A stretch of DNA of 64,000 nt from an uncultured Blautia sp. (GTDB lineage: Bacteria; Bacillota; Clostridia; Lachnospirales; Lachnospiraceae): contig USDN01000006.1 of assembly GCA_900553515.1 (NCBI GenBank), positions 1-64,000 on the forward strand, read 5' to 3'. Position 1 is the first letter of the stretch, and each line of letters begins with the position of its first letter. Shown here piece after piece: positions 1 through 8,362 of this stretch. The position numbers and the translations under genes are program-made. The notes below the pieces were generated by a model, which was given only the letters and a program-made list of their open reading frames with translations, had not been told where the DNA came from and did no database searches.

Positions 1-1
1 A

Positions 2-2278
2 ACAAGAAAAGTATATGTAAGCCTTATTGATGCAGACGATAAGACAGCAGTAGGAGAACCGCAGACAATTGAGATTGGTGCAAAAGATACAACATTCCGT
101 ACAGATAAGCTTACATTACCAGAGAACTATGAGTTTGCATATGGTGACGGAGATGTTTATGTTGGAGAAGGTGACACTGTAAACGTAGAGGTAAGAAAGA
201 AAGCCCCGACAGCAGAAACAAGAAAAGTATATGTAAGCCTTATTGATGCAGACGATAAGACAGCAGTAGGAAAACCACAGCCAATCGAGATTGGTGCAGA
301 AGATACAGTATTCCATACAAGTAAAATTACATTACCAGAAGGTTATGAATTTGCATATGGTGATGGAGATGTTTATATTGGTGAGTATGATACTGTTAAT
401 ATCGAAGTAAGAAAGAAAGCCCCAGTCGTAGAAGAAAGAGAAGTGTATGTGAGCCTTATTGATACAGACGATAAGACAGCAGTAGGAGCACCACAGGCAA
501 TCAAAATTGGTAAAGAAGATACAGTATTCCATACAAGCAAAATTACATTACCAGAAGGCTATGAATTTGCATATGGTGATGGAGATGTTTATATCGGCGA
601 AGGCGACACAGTAAACGTAGAAGTAAGAAAAGTAGTAGAAGAGAAAACAGTATACGTAAGCTACATCGATGAAGAGACAAAGATGCCTCTTGAGAACGGA
701 ATCGAAGAGATTAAAGTAGCAGCAGATGCAAACTCTTTCAATACAAGCATTCTTACAAAAGTACCGGCAGGCTATGAGCTTTGCGTTACAGGTGATGTTG
801 CTTTTGAAGGCGACAGCGTAAACGTAGAAGTAAGAAAAGCAGCAGAAGAGAAAACAGTATACGTAAGCTATATTGATGCAGATACAAAGATGCCGCTTGA
901 GAACGCAATTGAAGAGCTTAAAGTAGCAGCAGATGCAACAATGTTCAATACAAGTGCTCTGAAAGAAGTGCCAGCAGGTTATGAGCTCGCTGTTACAGGT
1001 GATGTATACTTTGGCGAAGGCGACACTGTAAACGTAGAAGTAAGAAAAGTAGCAGAAGAGAAAACAGTATATGTAAGCTACATTGATGAAGAGACAAAGA
1101 TGCCGTTCGAAAACGGAATCGAAGAGATCAAAGTAGCAGCAGATGCAACATCTTTCAACACAAGCATTCTTACAAAAGTACCGGCAGGCTATGAACTTTG
1201 CATTACAGGTGATATTGCTTTTGAAGGCGATACAGTAAATGTAGAAGTAAGAAAAGCAGAAAGAACAGTATATGTAAGCTACATTGACGAAGAGACAAAG
1301 ATGCCGTTCGAGAACGGAATCGAAGAGATCAAAGTAGCAGCAGATGCAACAACATTTAATACAAGCGTTCTTACAGCAGTACCGGCTGGTTATGTGCTTT
1401 GTTCTGTAGGTGATGTATACATTGGCGAAGGTGACACTGTAAACGTAGAAGTAAGAAAAGCAGAGAAATCTGTATATGTAAGCTACATTGATGAAGAGAC
1501 AAAAATGCCTCTTGAAAATGCAATTGAAGAGATCAAGTTAGCAGCAGATGCAACATCTTTCAACACAAGTGTTCTTACAGCAGTACCGGAAGGCTATGAG
1601 CTTTGCGCAGTAGGCGACGTATACATTGGCGAGAATGACACTGTAAACGTAGAAGTAAGAAAAGTTGTTACAGAGAGAACAGTATATGTAAGCTACATTG
1701 ACGAAGAGACAAAGATGCCGTTCGAAAACGGAATCGAAGCAATCAAAGTAGCAGCAGATGCAACAACATTTAACACAAGCGTTCTTACAGCAGTACCGGA
1801 AGGCTATGAGCTTTGCGAAGTAGGCGATGTATATATCGGTGAGAACGATACAGTAAATGTAGAAGTAAGAAAATCTGCAGTTCGCGAGAAAGACATCGTT
1901 ATCGGTTATGTAGATGAGAAAGACGGCACAGAAATCGCAGTTTCTCAGATCACAATTCCTGAGGATGCAACATACTTCAACACAAGCATGCTGAAAGATA
2001 TTCCGGAAGGATATGAACTTGTAACTGTTGGAGATATCTGGCTTGGAAGCGCTACTGTAGCAGAAGTTCAGGTTAGAAAGATCGAAAACGTTCAGGATGT
2101 TACAGTTCAGTATGTAACTGAAGATGGCGAAGTTGTTGGTACAGGTGCACTTCAGCTTGATGCAGATGCTACATATGTCAACACAAGTGTTCTGACAGAC
2201 GTTCCGGAAGGATACGTTGTAGCAATCGTTGGTGATCTTCCAATCGAAGATGGTACAGTAGTTGTAACTGTTCGTCTT
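2..2278 (+). repeat. Tandem array of eleven ~201-216 bp coding repeats
   Basis: Unit starts (YVS codons) fall near 11, 224, 440, 647, 857, 1064, 1268, 1472, 1682, 1889 and 2099. Neighbouring units share long near-identical DNA blocks, for example the segment coding AADATSFNTS. Such an array can expand or contract by recombination, so the copy number may vary between strains and may be misassembled. Confidence 0.9.
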
Positions 2279-2623
2279 GCTGAGACAGAGCCGGAGAACC
2301 CGACACCAACTCCAGATCCAGAAAACCCGGAGAACCCAGATCCAGAAAATCCGGAAACTCCAGATCCGGAAAATCCGGAAACTCCAGATCCGGATCAGCC
2401 GACTAATCCGCAGCCGACAACAAGACCGGAAAACAACAACAATAACAACAATAACAATAATAACAACAACACCAATACAAACCAGAACCAGGCTCAGACT
2501 CAGACAAGTAATCCGAGAACTGGTGATATGACAAACACAATGCCATTATTTGCTGGATTATTAGGTAGTGGTGCAATGATCGGACTTATTCAGCGTCTCA
2601 GAAGAAGAAAAGACGATAAATAA
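2..2623 (+). CDS. Repeat-rich sortase-anchored surface protein (5'-truncated by window edge)
   Basis: The reading frame is open from base 2, so the true start and signal peptide lie upstream of the window. The visible 873 residues hold eleven tandem units of about 67-72 residues, most starting with YVSYID or YVSLID and ending NVEVRK. They are followed by a Pro/Glu/Asp linker (PENPETPDPENPETPD type), thirteen consecutive Asn, and a C-terminal sorting signal: NPRTG, a hydrophobic stretch (MPLFAGLLGSGAMIGLI) and a basic tail RLRRRKDDK. NPRTG is a variant of LPXTG, so sortase anchoring to peptidoglycan is expected. The Pro- and Asn-rich linker would span the wall and display the repeats. The first three units (YVSLIDADDK type) differ from units 4-9 (YVSYIDEETKMP type), and units 10-11 are the most diverged. 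The binding target is unknown. The role is inferred from architecture only. No sortase gene is in the window. Confidence 0.88.
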   Translation, partial: TRKVYVSLIDADDKTAVGEPQTIEIGAKDTTFRTDKLTLPENYEFAYGDGDVYVGEGDTVNVEVRKKAPTAETRKVYVSLIDADDKTAVGKPQPIEIGAEDTVFHTSKITLPEGYEFAYGDGDVYIGEYDTVNIEVRKKAPVVEEREVYVSLIDTDDKTAVGAPQAIKIGKEDTVFHTSKITLPEGYEFAYGDGDVYIGEGDTVNVEVRKVVEEKTVYVSYIDEETKMPLENGIEEIKVAADANSFNTSILTKVPAGYELCVTGDVAFEGDSVNVEVRKAAEEKTVYVSYIDADTKMPLENAIEELKVAADATMFNTSALKEVPAGYELAVTGDVYFGEGDTVNVEVRKVAEEKTVYVSYIDEETKMPFENGIEEIKVAADATSFNTSILTKVPAGYELCITGDIAFEGDTVNVEVRKAERTVYVSYIDEETKMPFENGIEEIKVAADATTFNTSVLTAVPAGYVLCSVGDVYIGEGDTVNVEVRKAEKSVYVSYIDEETKMPLENAIEEIKLAADATSFNTSVLTAVPEGYELCAVGDVYIGENDTVNVEVRKVVTERTVYVSYIDEETKMPFENGIEAIKVAADATTFNTSVLTAVPEGYELCEVGDVYIGENDTVNVEVRKSAVREKDIVIGYVDEKDGTEIAVSQITIPEDATYFNTSMLKDIPEGYELVTVGDIWLGSATVAEVQVRKIENVQDVTVQYVTEDGEVVGTGALQLDADATYVNTSVLTDVPEGYVVAIVGDLPIEDGTVVVTVRLAETEPENPTPTPDPENPENPDPENPETPDPENPETPDPDQPTNPQPTTRPENNNNNNNNNNNNNTNTNQNQAQTQTSNPRTGDMTNTMPLFAGLLGSGAMIGLIQRLRRRKDDK
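2432..2470 (+). repeat. AAY trinucleotide run coding 13 Asn
   Basis: Thirteen consecutive AAC/AAT codons lie in the linker just before the sorting signal. The mixed codons limit slippage, but any length change in threes keeps the frame and only alters linker length. Confidence 0.9.
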
Positions 2624-2640
2624 TAATTCCATCTCAAAAA

Positions 2641-2675
2641 AATCGGGGCCCTTTTAAAGGGCTCCGATTTTTTTC
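2641..2675. terminator. Bidirectional terminator between surface protein and rarA
   Basis: The 5' arm AATCGGGGCCC (2641-2651) pairs with GGGCTCCGATT (2659-2669) with one G-T wobble. It is followed by a T run on the plus strand, and preceded by an A run that gives a U tract on the minus strand. The rarA stop codon (2654-2656) sits in the loop. Confidence 0.85.
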
Positions 2676-3970
2676 ATGTGTTCTTTTAAAGATTTTTCAT
2701 AACCCATATCACTAAGTTCATAAAAATGCTGATCCTGAATTTCAGAAGGAAGATACTGCTGATTTACATAATGATTAGGGTAATTGTGGGCATATTGATA
2801 ACCAATACCTTTTCCAAGTTTTTCATGTCCTCCGTAATGTGCGTCCTGAAGATGCACAGGGACGGTAGTCTGAGTGTTTCTGACAGATTCCATGGCAGCG
2901 GAAATTGCATTTACTGCAGCATTGCTTTTAGGGGCGCAGGCCATATAGGCAGCTGCCTGGGAAAGAATGATCTGGGATTCAGGCATCCCTACTCTTTCTA
3001 CAGCCTGGGCTGCCGCTGCAGCCACGCAGAGAGCCTGTGGATCAGCATTTCCGATATCTTCGGAAGCCAGGATCATAATACGGCGGGCAATAAATTTCAC
3101 ATCTTCTCCGGCATAGAGCATTTTTGCCAGGTAATAGACGGCTGCATCTGGATCAGATCCTCTCATACTTTTAATAAAAGCAGAAATGATATCATAGTGA
3201 TTATCTCCGTTTTTATCGTATCGGATCACACGTTTCTGGATACATTCCGAGGCAACCTCCAGCGTCAGGTGAATCATACCGTCCTCGCTTTTGGGTGTGG
3301 TCAGAATGCCAAGTTCAACAGCATTCAATGCGCTTCGGGCATCTCCTCCTGCCATATCTGCAAGAAACTCAAGTGCTTCCTGATCTATGACAGCATTATA
3401 ATTTCCCATTCCCTTATCACAGTCGTTGACAGCCCGGAGAATCAGTTTCTGGACATCCTCATTACTGAGTGCCTTTAGTTCAAAAATAATAGAGCGGGAT
3501 AAAAGAGCTCCGTTGACTTCAAAGTAAGGGTTTTCTGTGGTGGCTCCAATAAGGATTATGGTACCGTCTTCGACAAAAGGGAGAAGATAATCCTGTTGAC
3601 CCTTATTAAAGCGGTGGATCTCATCGATAAAGAGGATTGTTTTTTTTCCATACATTCCAAGTCGGTCCTGCGCCTCTTTAATCACAGCTTCCATATCTTT
3701 TTTTCCGGCAGAAGTAGCGTTTATCTGGGTAAAAGCAGCGCTGGTAGTATTGGCGATTACCTTGGCAAGGGTGGTTTTGCCGGTACCGGGAGGTCCGTAA
3801 AAAATAACAGAGGTAAGTTTGTCGGCTTTGATAGCCCGGTACAAAAGTTTATCTCTGCCTACGATATGTTCCTGCCCAACCACTTCCTCCAGAGTAGTGG
3901 GGCGGAGGCGGGAAGCCAGAGGGGATTCACGATCCAGGGTTTTTGATTTTGCATATTCAAACAGATCCAT
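2654..3970 (-). CDS. rarA: Replication-associated recombination protein A (RarA/MgsA AAA ATPase)
   Basis: The 438-residue protein is full length for the RarA/MgsA/WRNIP1 family, a clamp-loader-like AAA+ ATPase that acts at stalled replication forks. The family N-terminus PLASRLRPTTLEEVVGQEH is present. Walker A is GPPGTGKTT (residues 59-67), Walker B is LFIDEIHR with D116 and E117, and sensor 1 is GATTENPYFEVN. The C-terminal part matches the family tetramerisation region, with AHYGGHEKLGKGIGYQYAHNYP-type residues near the end. The start is preceded by GGAG. It is convergent with the surface-protein gene and shares its terminator. It is probably monocistronic from the promoter at 4024-4052. 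The identification is firm. Confidence 0.96.
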   Translation of the reverse strand: MDLFEYAKSKTLDRESPLASRLRPTTLEEVVGQEHIVGRDKLLYRAIKADKLTSVIFYGPPGTGKTTLAKVIANTTSAAFTQINATSAGKKDMEAVIKEAQDRLGMYGKKTILFIDEIHRFNKGQQDYLLPFVEDGTIILIGATTENPYFEVNGALLSRSIIFELKALSNEDVQKLILRAVNDCDKGMGNYNAVIDQEALEFLADMAGGDARSALNAVELGILTTPKSEDGMIHLTLEVASECIQKRVIRYDKNGDNHYDIISAFIKSMRGSDPDAAVYYLAKMLYAGEDVKFIARRIMILASEDIGNADPQALCVAAAAAQAVERVGMPESQIILSQAAAYMACAPKSNAAVNAISAAMESVRNTQTTVPVHLQDAHYGGHEKLGKGIGYQYAHNYPNHYVNQQYLPSEIQDQHFYELSDMGYEKSLKEHMKKIGAL

Positions 3971-4023
3971 GAGTTCATCTCCATTCCTTATAAAATCGAA
4001 TATTTGTTCTTTATATAAAATCC

Positions 4024-4052
4024 AGTATACTTGATTTTTCTGGAAAATTCAA
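4024..4052 (-). promoter_or_regulatory. rarA promoter
   Basis: Read on the minus strand: TTGAAT (4047-4052), a 17-bp spacer, then TATACT (4024-4029). This is about 55 bp upstream of the rarA start. Confidence 0.65.
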
Positions 4053-4072
4053 CTGGATACGAAAGAGAAATT

Positions 4073-4140
4073 ACATTGCTGCAGGCAATTTGGAATGGAT
4101 TTTAGTGTTTTATTGTGAAAGAATCGAACAGTAATGACAA
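4073..4140 (+). repeat. Dispersed intergenic repeat, family B, copy 1
   Basis: The core CATTGCTGCAGGCAATTTGG and the following AATGGATTTTAGT closely match the segment at 27954-28020, with only transitions in the core. The similarity decays downstream but stays above chance. It lies in the gap between rarA and the PHP gene. Its function is unknown. Confidence 0.55.
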
Positions 4141-4163
4141 AAGCAGAAGAAATACGGTATAAT
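4134..4163 (+). promoter_or_regulatory. Possible promoter of the PHP phosphatase gene
   Basis: A perfect TATAAT (4158-4163) has a weak ATGACA 18 bp upstream. The ribosome binding site GGAGG follows at 4180-4184. Confidence 0.45.
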
Positions 4164-4190
4164 AAATAAAATACAGAACGGAGGTTTTTT

Positions 4191-4913
4191 ATGAGATACA
4201 AAGCATTATTTGATCTTCATACACATACTGTTGCCAGCGGGCATGCATACTGCACAATACGGGAAATGGCAAAAGCTGCATCAGAAAAAGGGCTGGAGGT
4301 GCTGGGAATCACAGAACATGCCCCCGCTATGCCAGGTACCTGTCATAATTTTTATTTTCATAATATGAAAGTAGTTCCAAGGGAAATGTACGGGATTCGT
4401 CTTCTGATGGGAGCAGAACTGAATATTTTGGATGCGGAAGGAAATGTAGATCTGGAAGAAAGAGAACTGAAGAATATGGACATTACCATTGCAAGTCTTC
4501 ATATTCCCTGTATGAAACCAGGAACAAAAGAAGAAAATACAGCAGCATATTTGAATGTTATGAAAAACCCTTATGTAAATATCATTGGTCATCCGGATGA
4601 TGGCCGCTATCAGGTGGATTATCGTGCCCTGGTCCAGGGAGCAAAAGACTATGGGAAGGTATTGGAACTGAACAATCATTCTCTGGAACCTTCCTGTTTT
4701 CGCAGAGATGCCAGAGACAACGATCTGGAAATGCTGAAACTTTGCATGGAATATCAGGTTCCGGTAGTGATGGACAGTGATGCACATTTTGACGCATCTA
4801 TTGGAGAATTTCAGATGGCAAGGTCACTTTTGGAGGAAATTGATTTTCCTGAAGAACTTGTTTTGAACCATTCCGTGAAAATGCTGAAAAAATATGTAAA
4901 TAAAAGATTTTAA
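4191..4913 (+). CDS. PHP-domain phosphatase, YcdX family
   Basis: The 240-residue protein matches the PHP (polymerase and histidinol phosphatase) superfamily and is closest in layout to the YcdX group of metal-dependent phosphatases. Metal-ligand motifs are in order: LHTHT (H10, H12), E42-H43 in ITEHAP, AELN, a histidine in ASLH, GHPDD, and the closing MDSDAHFD. YcdX-type enzymes bind three metals (usually Zn or Mn) and hydrolyse phosphate esters, but the physiological substrate is usually unknown, and it is unknown here. The protein is cytosolic, with no signal or membrane segment. The start follows GGAGGTTTTTT. It lies about 100 bp upstream of a TrpR-like regulator gene that has its own promoter, so the two are probably independent units. 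Confidence 0.88.
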   Translation: MRYKALFDLHTHTVASGHAYCTIREMAKAASEKGLEVLGITEHAPAMPGTCHNFYFHNMKVVPREMYGIRLLMGAELNILDAEGNVDLEERELKNMDITIASLHIPCMKPGTKEENTAAYLNVMKNPYVNIIGHPDDGRYQVDYRALVQGAKDYGKVLELNNHSLEPSCFRRDARDNDLEMLKLCMEYQVPVVMDSDAHFDASIGEFQMARSLLEEIDFPEELVLNHSVKMLKKYVNKRF

Positions 4914-4937
4914 TATGCTAAATCGTTGAAAAACCTC

Positions 4938-4966
4938 TTGCTTATCACAGGTTAAAGTGTTAAAAT
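4938..4966 (+). promoter_or_regulatory. Promoter of the TrpR-like gene
   Basis: TTGCTT (4938-4943), a 17-bp spacer, then TAAAAT (4961-4966), about 43 bp before the ATG. Confidence 0.55.
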
Positions 4967-5009
4967 ATTTTATGCAATAATATGACAGTGATTTAAAGGA
5001 GCAGAGAAT

Positions 5010-5333
5010 ATGGGTAAAAAAATCAGAACGGAAGAGGTGGATCATCTCTTTGAAGCAATTCTTTGTTTGAAAAATAAAGAAGAATGTTACACATTTTTTG
5101 AAGATGTGTGCACTATTAACGAACTTCTTTCCCTTTCACAGAGATTTGAAGTTGCAAAGATGCTGACAGATAAGCGTACTTATCTGGATATTTCCGAAAA
5201 AACAGGAGCATCGACAGCAACTATCAGCCGTGTAAACCGTTCCCTGAACTATGGAAATGACGGATATGAGATGGTATTTTCCAGAATGAGAGAAAAGGAA
5301 GCACAGAAGGAAAAGACAGAAGTAAACGAATGA
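5010..5333 (+). CDS. YerC/YecD-family TrpR-like DNA-binding protein
   Basis: This small 107-residue helical protein belongs to the Firmicute YerC/YecD group of the TrpR superfamily. The sequence FFEDVCTINELLSLSQRFEV and the helix-turn-helix segment YLDISEKTGASTATISRVNR (about residues 55-75) are typical. The family resembles the Trp repressor fold, but tryptophan binding has not been assumed. The C-terminus is charged (KEAQKEKTE). The RBS AAAGGAG precedes the ATG. The gene has its own promoter and a strong terminator directly after the stop, so it looks monocistronic. The regulated genes are unknown. Confidence 0.9.
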   Translation: MGKKIRTEEVDHLFEAILCLKNKEECYTFFEDVCTINELLSLSQRFEVAKMLTDKRTYLDISEKTGASTATISRVNRSLNYGNDGYEMVFSRMREKEAQKEKTEVNE

Positions 5334-5338
5334 AAACA

Positions 5339-5378
5339 GAGCAGCCTGCGGAATGGGTACCGTGGAGCTGCTCTTTTT
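5339..5378 (+). terminator. Terminator of the TrpR-like gene
   Basis: GAGCAGC (5339-5345) pairs with GCTGCTC (5367-5373), with an inner CGG/CCG pair, followed by TTTTT. Confidence 0.85.
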
Positions 5379-5410
5379 ATGCAACAGGAAAGTAGTACAT
5401 TTTATACTGC
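5379..5410 (+). repeat. Partial copy of dispersed repeat family A
   Basis: The sequence ATGCAACAGGAAAGTAGTAC followed by ATTTTATACTGC resembles the first half of the elements at 19290 and 56550 (GCAGGAAAGGAGTACGTTTTGCAC type). The second arm and the conserved CGCTCCGT tail are absent. Confidence 0.4.
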
Positions 5411-5413
5411 AAG

Positions 5414-7057
5414 TCAGTTTTTGTCTGAGGTAGTCATATACTGATATACATCAGAAGAGATCTGTCTGATAGTCTTCCGGGCATCTTCATTGTTTTTGAT
5501 ACAGTTGGAAAGAATACAGATCACATAAGGACGGCTGCTGTCTAAAACAACAGCGATATCATTTTCAACAAGGACAGGATTTTGATCTGCTGTCATCTCT
5601 CCGGTTTTACTGGCAGTTTCGACATTTTTAGGGAGACCGGAAGGAATCTTGGACTTAAGGTTCTGCTGTTTTAAAAGATCCAGCATTTCTTTTGAGGCCT
5701 GCTGATTTACCAGATTTCCTTTATAGATTTCTGTAAGGAGTCTGCAGCAGTCTGAGGCACTGGTGAAATTATTGGAAGTAGAATCTTTTTCCAGAAGCTC
5801 TGCTCCCATTTTTGTACAGGAAAATCCATGAGTTTTGCAGAATTCATTGACAATATCTGCTCCTTTATTAAAATCCCCGTTTCCCAGAAGCTTTACGAGA
5901 TCATCAGCAGAGAAATTATCATTATCTGTGATCATTTTGCTGAGAAGGGGCTTCAGACTGGTTTCGTAATCAGTGGAAGGCGTTTCAGAGTCATCCGGAT
6001 AGACCAGATGTTCAAAAACAGCGCCCATGATAAATGTTTTGATCAGACCGGCAGATTCCATGGAATCATCTGCACGGATGGTACTGTAATCATCTGTAAC
6101 CGGGTCCATAACTGCAATAGACCAGTTTTCTTCTTCTTTTTTCAGTTTGTCCGTATAGTCAGCCTTCAGTTGTTCTGTCAGCTCACTGAGATGCTCTCCC
6201 TCTCCGGCAGCCTGTGGTTCTACAATACTGAAATACTCATCAATACCGTCTGCGATACCGGATACCATAATAGGGTGGTTGGCAGTATCTGTGATATAAA
6301 GATCATCGGACTGATTGCTCATAAAGCCCATTTCCAGGATTGCTACAGGAACGGTACTCCAGTTGGTTCCGGTCATATTATCAGAGGAGATCACACCTTT
6401 GTTTTCCAGTCCGGTAGCTGTACAGTAGTGGCTGATGATGCAGGATGCAAGGGTATTGCTTTTTTCGATGATATCAGAGGAAAGATACTGATTGGCTGAG
6501 GTTGGCGCCATGGTCAGTGCACCTGATGCAGAGGAGCTTCCGGCGCTGTTGGCATGAATCCGCACAGTAATATCCGCATTTTGCTCTGTGGCAAGGACTG
6601 CGCGTTCACTGTTGCTGATGGCAGTTTCATTGTCTGTTCTGGTCATGACCACGTGATAGCCCCTTTTTACAAGCTCTTCCTGAAGAAGTACGGAAACCTG
6701 CAGGTTCACTTCGTATTCCGGGACTCCGGAGAAGTTTCCCTGTGTGCCCGAGGTTGCTTTGGGTTTGGTCTGGCTGGAACCTGGAGCCATAGGCTCTGGT
6801 GCGCTCATGTCTACGGAAGGTCCCTGGTGACCGGGATCAATGACAACCGTAAAATTTCCGTCTCCGGCAGCCGGGGAAGCGGCATTGTTGGCGGCACCCC
6901 AGTCCATACCGGCAGAGTTTTCTGGGTCTGAGTGTGAAGGACCGATCATAGCCTGGCCCTCTTCGCTTTTAGCGGAGCCTGCTTCGGCAGCATATACCGG
7001 AACAGAAAGAGCCGGGATCAGTCCGCATACGAGAAGCAGCTGCAGTAATTTTTTCAT
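5414..7057 (-). CDS. Secreted N-acetylmuramoyl-L-alanine amidase fused to a beta-lactamase-like domain lacking the nucleophile
   Basis: The 547-residue protein has a signal peptide (basic MKKLLQ, hydrophobic core, cleavage near VYAAEA). Residues about 70-275 form an Amidase_3 domain, a zinc amidase that cuts the MurNAc-L-Ala bond. Its four key residues are visible: H in DPGHQGP, E in EYEVNL, H in RIHANS and E in ILEMGF. Residues about 300-547 align with the class A beta-lactamase-like protein encoded divergently at 7300. They keep an SDN-like TDN, a KTG box (ASKTGEM) and the surrounding framework (LIKTFIMGAVFEH). At the catalytic SxxK position the sequence reads SAGLIK, so the serine is replaced by glycine (G337, codon 6047-6049). 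The amidase half should be active. The C-terminal half is probably a non-catalytic binding or regulatory module. The RBS AGGAGG precedes the ATG. Confidence 0.87.
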   Translation of the reverse strand: MKKLLQLLLVCGLIPALSVPVYAAEAGSAKSEEGQAMIGPSHSDPENSAGMDWGAANNAASPAAGDGNFTVVIDPGHQGPSVDMSAPEPMAPGSSQTKPKATSGTQGNFSGVPEYEVNLQVSVLLQEELVKRGYHVVMTRTDNETAISNSERAVLATEQNADITVRIHANSAGSSSASGALTMAPTSANQYLSSDIIEKSNTLASCIISHYCTATGLENKGVISSDNMTGTNWSTVPVAILEMGFMSNQSDDLYITDTANHPIMVSGIADGIDEYFSIVEPQAAGEGEHLSELTEQLKADYTDKLKKEEENWSIAVMDPVTDDYSTIRADDSMESAGLIKTFIMGAVFEHLVYPDDSETPSTDYETSLKPLLSKMITDNDNFSADDLVKLLGNGDFNKGADIVNEFCKTHGFSCTKMGAELLEKDSTSNNFTSASDCCRLLTEIYKGNLVNQQASKEMLDLLKQQNLKSKIPSGLPKNVETASKTGEMTADQNPVLVENDIAVVLDSSRPYVICILSNCIKNNEDARKTIRQISSDVYQYMTTSDKN

Positions 7058-7178
7058 AAAGTTCGCCTCCTGGTATTTGTCAGTGAAAATAGATCTTCAA
7101 ATCTGAGATAATGAATGTTACAAAAACAGATTTATTATATGATATACTATAATAAAGAAAATGAAAAGAAGAAAATAC

Positions 7179-7207
7179 TTGCAAGGCTATAGAAATAAAA
7201 TTATAAT
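7179..7207 (+). promoter_or_regulatory. Promoter of the beta-lactamase-like gene
   Basis: TTGCAA (7179-7184), a 17-bp spacer, TATAAT (7202-7207). It predicts a leader of about 85 nt. No convincing minus-strand promoter for the amidase gene was found in the shared gap. Confidence 0.7.
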
Positions 7208-7299
7208 AATAGCATATAAAATGTTCAAGAATTCTGTCATTTGTTCTGAGGGACAGTCAGCAAAGACCGGGCAGGATCTGAGGAAGGAATGAGAAAGAC

Positions 7300-8277
7300 A
7301 TGCATGGCAAAAAATTGAAAAGAACCGGGCTTCTGGTACTGACATCTTTTATGTTGCTGACACAGCCCAGTTATGCAGCGAAGGCTTCTGTTTTTGGCGG
7401 AAGCGCAGAAGAGGCTTCGGAGAAAGGAGATCCTGACCATCATCCGGAACCGCCTCCTGAAGAATCAGCATCGGAAGGTCAGGGAACATTGTCTCCACCG
7501 TCAGAAGAGGCAGGAGAGAGTGTGTTTGGAAGCGGTCAGGTGACAGATGCAGTACCGGACGAGGAACTGTCTGATCTGCTTTCCAATCTGGCATTTCCTT
7601 CATCTAACGGCAGCTGGTCGGCATATGTATGCAATCTGGAGAAGAACACCGAGGGAAGCGTCAACGAGCACAGGATGCAGGCGGCAAGCCTGATCAAGCT
7701 TTTTATTATGGGAGCAGTTTATGAGAACTATGACAGTCTGACTGCACAGTACGGCAAGGACAGCGTAGACAGCAATCTTCATGTAATGATCATTGTCAGT
7801 GATAATGATGCGGCGAACACACTGACAGGATATCTGGGAGGCGGAGACAGTACCGCAGGAATGAATGTGGTTAATGATTATTGCAGCAGGAACGGATATA
7901 CGAATACTCATATGGGAAGACTGCTTCTCCACAGCAATGAATTTGATGACAATTACACCTCACCGGCAGACTGCGGACGCTTTTTAAAAAAAGTATATGA
8001 CGGATGGATGGAAGGGGATGCAAATGCCTGTGCCATGTTTGACCATCTGGCAGCGCAGGAGAGAAGAAACAAGATACCGGCACAGATGCCTGAGGGCGTC
8101 AGCGTAGCAAACAAGACAGGAGAGCTTGCAGATGTGGAAAACGATGCAGGCATCATTTACAACACGGCCAATGATCTTGTGATCGTGTTTATGTCAGAAA
8201 ATCTGTCAGAGGCAGGAGCAGCCCAGAGTACGATCTCTGCATTGAGCAGGCAGATATACGACTATTATCAGCAGTAA
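7300..8277 (+). CDS. Secreted class A beta-lactamase-like serine hydrolase
   Basis: The 325-residue protein begins with a signal peptide (HGKKLKRTGLLVLTSFMLL, cleavage near SYAAKA). A low-complexity Glu/Pro/Ser linker follows to about residue 95, then a beta-lactamase/transpeptidase-like domain. All three active-site boxes are present: SLIK (S130, K133), SDN (167-169) and KTG (272-274). An acidic segment NEFDDN sits where the omega-loop Glu would be, but a canonical ExxLN is not obvious. It could be a beta-lactamase, a DD-peptidase or a related serine hydrolase. The activity cannot be decided from sequence. It is a paralogue of the C-terminal half of the divergent amidase, which has lost the serine. 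The SH3b protein gene follows 85 bp downstream and may be co-transcribed. Confidence 0.82.
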   Translation: MHGKKLKRTGLLVLTSFMLLTQPSYAAKASVFGGSAEEASEKGDPDHHPEPPPEESASEGQGTLSPPSEEAGESVFGSGQVTDAVPDEELSDLLSNLAFPSSNGSWSAYVCNLEKNTEGSVNEHRMQAASLIKLFIMGAVYENYDSLTAQYGKDSVDSNLHVMIIVSDNDAANTLTGYLGGGDSTAGMNVVNDYCSRNGYTNTHMGRLLLHSNEFDDNYTSPADCGRFLKKVYDGWMEGDANACAMFDHLAAQERRNKIPAQMPEGVSVANKTGELADVENDAGIIYNTANDLVIVFMSENLSEAGAAQSTISALSRQIYDYYQQ

Positions 8278-8362
8278 GGAGGGACATCAGGGGACAGGCC
8301 GCGAAACAGAGGATTATGGAACAGAACAAAAAATAAAATATTCCATAAAGGGGGATGATGAT

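Noticed and set aside
2..2278. Regular direct repeats suggesting a CRISPR array
   Set aside because: The period is over 200 bp, the repeats are in-frame coding sequence without unique spacers, and no cas genes are present.
2726..3478. 250-residue plus-strand open frame opposite rarA
   Set aside because: It is antisense to a well-conserved gene, Cys/Ser-rich in composition, and has no family resemblance or ribosome binding site.
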